A model generated the notes under the pieces. The model ran no database searches and was not told the origin of the DNA. It saw only the letters and a program-made list of their open reading frames with translations. Positions 23,736 through 28,984 of a stretch of DNA of 28,984 nucleotides are shown one piece after another. Within the stretch, counting starts at the first letter, position 1; every line of letters starts with the position of its first letter. Position numbers and translations under genes: made by a program. Source of the stretch: an uncultured Prevotella sp. (GTDB lineage Bacteria > Bacteroidota > Bacteroidia > Bacteroidales > Bacteroidaceae); NCBI GenBank assembly GCA_900554835.1, contig USJD01000022.1, positions 1-28,984 on the forward strand, given 5' to 3'.

Positions 23736-24227
23736 ATGGTAAGAAATGTAATCACATATACAAAAAACCGCTTTTATCCCATACTTTCTTCAATTGTATG
23801 CGGAAGTTTATTCGGATTTTTGTCCCTCATGAGTTGCCAGCCACATGAAGGAAGCGAAGAACAACTGAAAGCAGACGTTGATTCCTTCGCTACCTATTAT
23901 TATAATTGGCATTTTGAAAAGGCAGCCAGGTTTTGCACCCCCGAATCTAAGGTTTGGCTACGCTATGCCGCAAGCAACGTACACCCAGCAGACATAGAAC
24001 TTCTGAAAGCAAAAAATGAAGATGCACACATCGAAATTGGAGACATTGACTTCAAAGAAGATGAAGTATCTGCTACCGTCAATCTGGAAATAACCAATTT
24101 TCTACAAATGGATACAATCGGTAAAGAGGCCCGTCTCATCAACAAGTCGAAACTCACATTGCCGATGACTATCCATAATGGCAAATGGAAAGTAGAACTC
24201 AAGCAGTTACCTACCTTGCAAAAATAG
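23736..24227 (+). CDS. Small lipoprotein, function unknown
   Basis: A 163-residue predicted lipoprotein. A long basic N-region is followed by a hydrophobic core (FYPILSSIVCGSLFGFLSLM) and the lipobox LMSC with Cys34. The mature part has AEARFCTPES-type features: ADVDSFATYYYNWHFEKAAR, a helix, then alternating strands (EVSATVNLEITNFL, KLTLPMTIHNGKWKVELKQL). This pattern, a helix then a curved sheet with a final WKVE strand, resembles NTF2-like or DUF4878-type lipoproteins, but that is a fold guess. The ATG at 23736 lies about 37 nt after the expected transcription start. It is convergent with tamL, and the two genes share a terminator inside their ends. Confidence 0.72.
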   Translation: MVRNVITYTKNRFYPILSSIVCGSLFGFLSLMSCQPHEGSEEQLKADVDSFATYYYNWHFEKAARFCTPESKVWLRYAASNVHPADIELLKAKNEDAHIEIGDIDFKEDEVSATVNLEITNFLQMDTIGKEARLINKSKLTLPMTIHNGKWKVELKQLPTLQK

Positions 24228-24260
24228 GTTTGCCCTTCCCTCTTTAGAAAGGCAAACCTA
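24225..24260. terminator. Bidirectional terminator embedded in two convergent genes
   Basis: TAGGTTTGCC (24225-24234) pairs with GGCAAACCTA (24251-24260). The TAG of the lipoprotein gene is the first three bases of the left arm. The tamL stop (24246-24244) lies in the loop, and the right arm encodes tamL's last residues. Confidence 0.75.
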
Positions 24261-26382
24261 CTGCAAAGTGAAAATCGAAATCACGGCTCAACTTTGGATG
24301 GAAGATAGACCAATGTTCCTTTTCTGATTCATAAGCAGGATTGATAGCTTTCATACCTACATCAAATCGCAAGATGAAATAATCAAAGTTCAATCTCAGA
24401 CCCATACCGTATGAAGCGGCTATTTGCTTATAGAATTCAGTAAACTTGAATTGGCCACCAGGCTGTTCTGCATAATTGCGGAGCGTCCAGATATTACCTG
24501 CATCAATAAAGAGCGCACCCTGCAATTTCCAGAACAAAGAAGAGCGATACTCAGCATTTAAGTCGAGTTTGACATCACCCGTCTGATTGATAAAATCGAT
24601 ACGGCCGTCAGTTCCCTTAAACTTACCCGGACCTAATTCTCTTACACTCCAACCTCTTACGGAATTGGCACCGCCAGAGAAATATCGTTTTTCAAAAGGC
24701 AGCACCGTGCTATTACCATAAGGATAAGCAACTCCCAGACCAGCATGAAGAGCCAAGGCATTACGCTTATCAAACTGGAACAGATGAGTATAATCAAAAT
24801 CAAACTTCACATACTGCGCATAAGCGATATTAAACAAAGTATGTTGTCCCTGAGAATTGGTTTTAAATCCAAATCCTTTAGAAACACCATTCAGCAAATT
24901 ACCTGCCGACTCAAAATTAGCCCTGACTGCATCTACACCATCCGTATAACTGACAGTAAAACCAGCCTTCATGATAAAGATATCCTCGTAGTTATAACGC
25001 AGGATAGCATTCCTATTTTCCGCATTATCCAGATAATCACGCTTGAACGTAGAAGAAATCCAAGGCATATACACATAATTGAGATCCAGCAAATCAAAGC
25101 GGTAATTCAGATGATGCTTCGGTTCACTCCAGCGATAACGCCATGCAGAGGAGAACACTCTACGATGAAATTCAGGTCGATTCTGAAAATCCCAACTTAC
25201 AGCCCACTCAGAACTTGCCGTCTGTCTGCGCCTGAAACTCTTGGAAAGGAATGGAGCCAGGAAACGAGGGAAAACCAATTTCGTTTCTACGGAAAACTCC
25301 GTATAGTTCTGATCCTGATAACCTTCCAAACCGGTAATTGCCTCATAAGCACCACGGAACTCAATACTCAACTGCTCACTTCCATGAAAGAGATTGCGAT
25401 TGGTATAGGTAATGGATGCAGCAGCACCCAAGTCACCAGCTGTGTTTGTACCTTCCGGCTGAAAAGAGATAGTAGAAGGCTTATTGGTACTTATCTGAAT
25501 ATGACAATCCAGCAAATTGGTATCCGGCACTTCAGCAAATTTAATATTCGTGTATTTTACAGCTTGGAGGCGCGCGAAATTATTGTATGTCCGCTGCAAG
25601 GCAGAAGCATCATAAGGTCGCCCCTCTTTGATGGCGGTCGCATTGAGAAGTACCTGTTTACGAAGATGAATTCGATCACTGTCATTACTTTGGAAAAGTA
25701 CATCACGTATCAGATAACGGGTGTGATCAACTTCTGGAGAATTGTTATTTGGCTTGTACTTTCTCAACTGAAGCGTCAGAGCTATATCCTTGCGCCCCAT
25801 GATTGTATCAGCCGTAAAGTGAATAAAATCCTTATTGAAACGGAAATATCCATTATCTGACAATAAACCTGCAATACGCTTACGCTCATTATCCAATGTT
25901 TCAACAGTAAAACGCATACCAGGTTTTATCTGCTGATTATCAGTCTGATCGAGATGCAACAACTGCTGGACACCTTCATCCTGGATGTCATAATTTACCT
26001 TTCCTATCAGAAAAGGTTGCCCTGGATGAAGAAGATAGGTAACCTTCAGTTTTTTTCCTTTTGTCTCAGTATTAAGAGAAACATCCGCATTCATATATCC
26101 CTCATTCTGCATGGCGGTCATCAGATCCTGACAGGACAGACGAGCCTGCAAGGTATCATAAATGACAGGCTTGCGGCTGAAAGGATTTCTGAAAAGCGAA
26201 AACAACTTGGGCTTCTCTTTCTGACGTACATACTGAGATAGAGGGGCAGCATTATAATCAGACTGATCTGACACAACCGCCACCTTATCTAATATATACT
26301 CACCCTCTTGTACATACTTGCCAGTAGAGCAAGCCGTAGTCAACAAAAGGATTGAAAACGGAATATAACTATATCTCTTCAT
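24244..26382 (-). CDS. tamL: TamL: lipidated TamA-like outer-membrane assembly protein (BamA superfamily)
   Basis: A 712-residue Omp85-superfamily protein. Unlike proteobacterial TamA it has a lipobox: ILLLTTAC with Cys18, which is the hallmark of the Bacteroidetes TamL group. N-terminal POTRA-like repeats occupy about 25-320 (GEYILDKVAVVSDQ, PGQPFLIGKVNYDI, YLIRDVLFQSNDSD). The C-terminal half is a 16-strand-type beta-barrel, with the surface-antigen signature FSGGANSVRGWSVRELGPG and a terminal FHFAVGLPF. It should act with an inner-membrane TamB-like partner in outer-membrane protein or lipid delivery; that partner is not in the window. The start is set at MKRYSYIPF (26382); the 20 codons upstream overlap the promoter. 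Divergent from trmH. Confidence 0.88.
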   Translation of the reverse strand: MKRYSYIPFSILLLTTACSTGKYVQEGEYILDKVAVVSDQSDYNAAPLSQYVRQKEKPKLFSLFRNPFSRKPVIYDTLQARLSCQDLMTAMQNEGYMNADVSLNTETKGKKLKVTYLLHPGQPFLIGKVNYDIQDEGVQQLLHLDQTDNQQIKPGMRFTVETLDNERKRIAGLLSDNGYFRFNKDFIHFTADTIMGRKDIALTLQLRKYKPNNNSPEVDHTRYLIRDVLFQSNDSDRIHLRKQVLLNATAIKEGRPYDASALQRTYNNFARLQAVKYTNIKFAEVPDTNLLDCHIQISTNKPSTISFQPEGTNTAGDLGAAASITYTNRNLFHGSEQLSIEFRGAYEAITGLEGYQDQNYTEFSVETKLVFPRFLAPFLSKSFRRRQTASSEWAVSWDFQNRPEFHRRVFSSAWRYRWSEPKHHLNYRFDLLDLNYVYMPWISSTFKRDYLDNAENRNAILRYNYEDIFIMKAGFTVSYTDGVDAVRANFESAGNLLNGVSKGFGFKTNSQGQHTLFNIAYAQYVKFDFDYTHLFQFDKRNALALHAGLGVAYPYGNSTVLPFEKRYFSGGANSVRGWSVRELGPGKFKGTDGRIDFINQTGDVKLDLNAEYRSSLFWKLQGALFIDAGNIWTLRNYAEQPGGQFKFTEFYKQIAASYGMGLRLNFDYFILRFDVGMKAINPAYESEKEHWSIFHPKLSRDFDFHFAVGLPF

Positions 26383-26387
26383 TGCTG

Positions 26388-26419
26388 CAAAGTTACGACA
26401 AAAAATCGAGCCAACGAAA
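26388..26419 (-). promoter_or_regulatory. tamL promoter, possibly giving a leaderless mRNA
   Basis: Minus strand TAACTTTG (26395-26388) ends only 5 bp before the tamL ATG at 26382. The -33 position (about 26419-26415) is TTTC/TTCG, a weak match. Transcription would start at or beside the A of the ATG. Confidence 0.55.
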
Positions 26420-26467
26420 AAAAAATATAAAAATTCAAACAAATTAAGGCTTTAACAGGAGGAATAT

Positions 26468-26498
26468 TTTGCCATGTCCTATTTTTAATGTAACTTTG
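26468..26498 (+). promoter_or_regulatory. trmH-family gene promoter
   Basis: TTTG (26468-26471), 19 bp, TAACTTTG (26491-26498): a full consensus. The leader of about 57 nt begins with a hairpin, TAAGTCC (26506-26512) and GGACTTA (26522-26528). Confidence 0.82.
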
Positions 26499-26560
26499 CC
26501 AAAAATAAGTCCTATGGTAAAGGACTTACAAGATTCATAATAAGAATAGAAGATACATAT

Positions 26561-27343
26561 ATGATAAGCAAGAATAAAATTAAATATATTCACTCTCTTG
26601 AGCTCAAAAAGAACCGAAATAAAGAAGGCGTATTTGTAGCCGAAGGACATAAGGTGGTGGAAGACCTCCTGGAACTCCAGCCTGCAGAAATCCTCGTTGC
26701 TACAGAAGAATGGCTGAAAGGTAAACACTTTGGAGCCTCAACAGAAGTGATTGAAGTAACTGATGAAGAACTCAAAAAAGTGAGTTTCTTACAGCATCCC
26801 CAACAGGTTCTTGCTGTTTTCAAACAGGCTGGCAGGAAACACCCTACATCTACTACAGGCTTTTCTGAAGTAGATACATCGATTCTCAATCTTGCACTGG
26901 ATGGAGTCCAAGACCCGGGAAATTTAGGAACTATCATACGAATCGCAGACTGGTTTGGTATCGAACATATCTACTGCAGTCTGGACACTGCAGACGTCTA
27001 TAATCCCAAAGTGGTACAAGCTACCATGGGAAGTATAGCCCGCGTAAAAGTGGAATATGGCAACCTGCAAGCTTTGATGGAGTCCCTTTCTCAGGAGACA
27101 CCGATTTACGGTACTCTGTTGGATGGCGAGAACATCTACCAGCAGAAGGTGGAGAACCGCGGTTTTATCATCATGGGAAATGAGGGCAAAGGTATCTCTC
27201 CTGCATTGACAGAACTCGTCAACCACCGCCTGTTAATTCCCAACTTCCCTGAAGGAAGAGCCACCGCAGACAGTCTCAATGTAGCGATAGCCACCGCTAT
27301 TACTTGTGCAGAATTCAGAAGACAGGACATATCCCTCTCATAA
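26561..27343 (+). CDS. TrmH/SpoU-family RNA 2'-O-methyltransferase
   Basis: A 260-residue SPOUT-class methyltransferase that transfers a methyl group from S-adenosylmethionine to a ribose 2'-OH of rRNA or tRNA. The N-terminal substrate-binding domain (about 1-100, VFVAEGHKVVEDLLE) is the L30e-like part. The knot domain carries motif 1 DPGNLGTIIRIADWFG (118-133, catalytic Asn and Arg), motif 2 IIMGNEGKGIS (203-213) and motif 3 DSLNVAIATA (237-246). The target nucleotide cannot be told from sequence alone. Its start at 26561 is the first ATG after the promoter and gives the expected N-terminus. The next gene begins 40 bp later without a terminator, so co-transcription is likely. Confidence 0.92.
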   Translation: MISKNKIKYIHSLELKKNRNKEGVFVAEGHKVVEDLLELQPAEILVATEEWLKGKHFGASTEVIEVTDEELKKVSFLQHPQQVLAVFKQAGRKHPTSTTGFSEVDTSILNLALDGVQDPGNLGTIIRIADWFGIEHIYCSLDTADVYNPKVVQATMGSIARVKVEYGNLQALMESLSQETPIYGTLLDGENIYQQKVENRGFIIMGNEGKGISPALTELVNHRLLIPNFPEGRATADSLNVAIATAITCAEFRRQDISLS

Positions 27344-27382
27344 AAGAAGGTTACGTTCTTAAAAGGAAGAAAATATTCATAA

Positions 27383-28315
27383 ATGAAGAAGATCATGGAT
27401 ACTAAAGTTTTATTCAAGAATCGCAGCATAACATCCTGTATGAAAGCTGCTTATGATTACACCGGAAGCCATTTTACTTCACTCATCAAGAAGACATGGT
27501 GGGCTACACTCATCTATGCTGTTCTGATGGCAATTACCATATATTTCAGAATGCCCAATAAGGGACTGCATGATTGGGGAGTAGAAAATCCCATCACGTC
27601 ATACCTTTTGCAAACATTCATTTATGCATTGACATGGCTTTCGTTCTGTCTCAGTAGTGCAGCTATCTGGACATGGTTTACCAAGACATCATTCTGGAAG
27701 AACTTGTTCAGATTCACCATCATATATGTAATATTCGAGATAATAGGTTGTTTTGCCATCGGTTTTGGATATGGAGGTACATTTGCTATTTACCAGGCTA
27801 TGGCAACCAAGGCTATGGCAGCCAATTCCACATTAACCCTGACTTATGCAGTAACAGGCATTGTCGCAATCATCTTATTGGTTATCATTGCACTCTTGGT
27901 TTTGCCTTTTGCCCATATCATCCCCCATGTTATGCTCAAGCAAAAAGAAGAAAAGCTGAAACCTTGGAGCACTTACAAAGAAGGAGCCAAACACCTGGGC
28001 AGTATTTTCCTGATGGGTTTCTTGGGAACGATCATTATCTGCATCATTTCCTGTATCGTATTGATACCAACCTTCATCATGAGTTGGGCACAGATGTCAT
28101 CTCAAGTGGGAGCTTTAGGTGGCGACCCGCTTGGAGTCCCTGCTTATTTCACTCCATTACTTTTGATTGTCTTGACTATCACAATATTTATCCTGACATA
28201 CGTTGCAAGCTGGTTAGGCATTTCCTATGCCTACCTCTATGGTTCAAATTCCTGTCTGGAGAAAAAGAAAAAAGAACTGCAAAATACAAACGAAGGCTCT
28301 TTCACCAATCAATGA
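27383..28315 (+). CDS. Six-helix membrane protein, function unknown
   Basis: A 310-residue inner-membrane protein (or 306 if it starts at MDTKVLF, 27395). The N-terminal segment MKAAYDYTGSHFTSLIKKTW is followed by six hydrophobic segments around residues 35-55, 75-100, 110-135, 148-175, 205-232 and 250-280. Examples are AVTGIVAIILLVIIALLVLP and FLGTIIICIISCIVLIPTFI. I do not recognise a named family. A charged tail (EKKKKELQNTNEGSFTNQ) ends the protein. Its last eight or so codons are a degenerate first copy of the tandem repeat that follows, and the TGA lies in the second copy. The tail may therefore have been replaced by the repeat. It probably shares a transcript with the TrmH-family gene. 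Confidence 0.75.
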   Translation: MKKIMDTKVLFKNRSITSCMKAAYDYTGSHFTSLIKKTWWATLIYAVLMAITIYFRMPNKGLHDWGVENPITSYLLQTFIYALTWLSFCLSSAAIWTWFTKTSFWKNLFRFTIIYVIFEIIGCFAIGFGYGGTFAIYQAMATKAMAANSTLTLTYAVTGIVAIILLVIIALLVLPFAHIIPHVMLKQKEEKLKPWSTYKEGAKHLGSIFLMGFLGTIIICIISCIVLIPTFIMSWAQMSSQVGALGGDPLGVPAYFTPLLLIVLTITIFILTYVASWLGISYAYLYGSNSCLEKKKKELQNTNEGSFTNQ

Positions 28316-28398
28316 AGCTGCTTTCATCTGCCAATGAAGCTGCTTTCATCTGCCAATGAAACTGCTTTCACTTGCCAACGAAGCTGCTTTCATTTTAA
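28289..28398 (+). repeat. 22-bp tandem repeat array 3 (AAYGAAGC family), 5 copies, first one coding
   Basis: Five contiguous 22-bp units start at 28289, 28311, 28333, 28355 and 28377. Copies 2 and 3 are identical, starting AATGAAGCTGCTTTCA and ending TGCC. Copy 4 has two changes. Copy 5 starts AACGAAGC and decays at its end. Copy 1 starts AACGAAGG, is more diverged, and lies inside the upstream gene. TGAAGCTGCTTTCA in copies 2 and 3 has dyad symmetry. No promoter for hisB is seen in or after the array. Confidence 0.9.
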
Positions 28399-28438
28399 AG
28401 CATCATAAAATAGTATCAACATAAAAATACAGAATTCA

Positions 28439-28984
28439 ATGAAAAAGACAAAATTGCTTTTCATCGACCGCGATGGAACCTTGATTCAAGAACCTGAGGA
28501 TGAACAGATAGACAGCTTTGCAAAGCTCGTCTTTACCAAGGGCGTGTTCAGAAATCTCTCTTTCATAGCTCAACATACAGATTTCAAGTTAATCATGGTG
28601 AGCAATCAGGATGGTTTGGGCACTGACAGTTTTCCAGAAGATACTTTCTGGCCTGTACACAATTTTATCATCCAAAGTTTGGAAAGCGAAGGTATCCATT
28701 TTGAAAAACAGCATATCGACCGACATTTTCCGGAAGATCATTCACCTATGAGAAAGCCGGGTACGGGAATGCTGCAAGAATACATGAATAATCCTGAGTA
28801 TGATCTGGTCAACAGTTATGTAATCGGAGACAGAGAGACGGATGCGCAATTAGCAGAAAATCTCGGTTGCAAGAGCCTCATCCTCGGCAAAGACGGAATG
28901 GATTGGGACAAGATTGCAGAAATTCTCTTTGCAGGTGACCGTATCGCTGAGGTGAAGCGCACCACCAAGGAGACGGATATCTAC
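28439..28984 (+). CDS. hisB: Histidinol-phosphatase / imidazoleglycerol-phosphate dehydratase, N-terminal part (cut by window edge)
   Basis: The first 182 codons are open to the right edge. They encode the HAD-family histidinol-phosphatase half of bifunctional HisB (histidine biosynthesis, cytoplasm). Motifs: FIDRDGTLI with D10 and D12 (nucleophile and acid), VSNQDG (54-59), RKPGTGM (105-111) and YVIGDRETDAQLAENLG with the metal-binding GDR.TD. The final EVKRTTKETDIY is the start of the dehydratase domain, which makes the bifunctional form likely. The E. coli-type zinc loop (CPHLPADECDC) reads DRHFPEDHSPM here (94-104), so the three Cys ligands are missing. The start at 28439 is the first ATG and gives the expected KLLFIDRDG spacing. 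Confidence 0.93.
   Translation, partial: MKKTKLLFIDRDGTLIQEPEDEQIDSFAKLVFTKGVFRNLSFIAQHTDFKLIMVSNQDGLGTDSFPEDTFWPVHNFIIQSLESEGIHFEKQHIDRHFPEDHSPMRKPGTGMLQEYMNNPEYDLVNSYVIGDRETDAQLAENLGCKSLILGKDGMDWDKIAEILFAGDRIAEVKRTTKETDIY

Noticed and set aside
24745..25860. A 371-codon plus-strand frame over tamL
   Set aside because: It is a shadow of the barrel-coding strand; the composition is unlike a real protein and no promoter precedes it.
26383..26442. Longer N-terminus for TamL
   Set aside because: It would place the lipobox 20 residues further in and overlap the promoter box.
27673..28359. A 228-codon frame overlapping the six-helix membrane gene
   Set aside because: Different frame of the same strand. 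The membrane-protein frame is coherent and this one is not; it merely ends in the tandem repeat.
6869..28398. CRISPR interpretation of the tandem arrays
   Set aside because: Units are 22-23 bp and contiguous with no unique spacers, and no cas gene is present.

Overview
The window looks like chromosomal DNA from a member of the Bacteroidales, most likely Prevotellaceae (Prevotella/Segatella copri-like). Three things support this. Promoters of the Bacteroidetes type (TTTG, 19-22 bp, TAnnTTTG) precede many genes. The gene families are typical of the group: PCMD and calycin-like proteins, DUF4301, a lipidated TamA-like protein (TamL) and a C-terminal sorting-like tail of the type IX secretion kind. 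Shine-Dalgarno sites are almost absent. The species name is inference. I see no tRNA, insertion sequence, prophage or CRISPR array.

Layout, left to right. Positions 1-4670 are read leftward: the start of atpD (ATP synthase beta), pfkA, an NhaD-type Na+/H+ antiporter and a Wzx/MATE-type polysaccharide flippase. Then rpsA (ribosomal protein S1, rightward) is followed by a strong terminator and a 22-bp tandem repeat. Positions 7111-10880 hold a three-gene envelope cassette with one good promoter and a double-hairpin end: a PCMD lipoprotein, an outer-membrane beta-barrel and a secreted calycin-like/PCMD protein. gdhA (glutamate dehydrogenase) follows, with its own terminator and a 23-bp tandem repeat. 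Next, leftward, come a small two-helix membrane protein, rnpB (RNase P RNA) and a DUF4301 protein. A relA/spoT homologue is divergent from DUF4301.

Positions 17780-18921 hold a candidate small RNA gene and a leftward YtxH / holin-like / small-protein operon. A rightward operon follows (SPOR lipoprotein, ruvX, def, TPR protein) with overlapping or closely spaced genes. The right end holds an MBL-fold hydrolase, a small lipoprotein, tamL, a TrmH/SpoU RNA methyltransferase, a six-helix membrane protein whose last codons run into a third tandem repeat, and the start of hisB.

Most genes are core metabolism, translation or envelope housekeeping. The less ordinary signals lie between the genes. Three tandem arrays share an AAYGAAGC core and always follow the 3' end of a gene on the same strand. 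An ATATAATAAGGT motif recurs in gene-facing orientation upstream of pfkA, rpsA, gdhA and rnpB. There is a self-contained promoter/terminator unit behind relA, a tamL promoter so close to the start codon that the mRNA may be leaderless, and a relA homologue with a degenerate hydrolase site but a strong Shine-Dalgarno.
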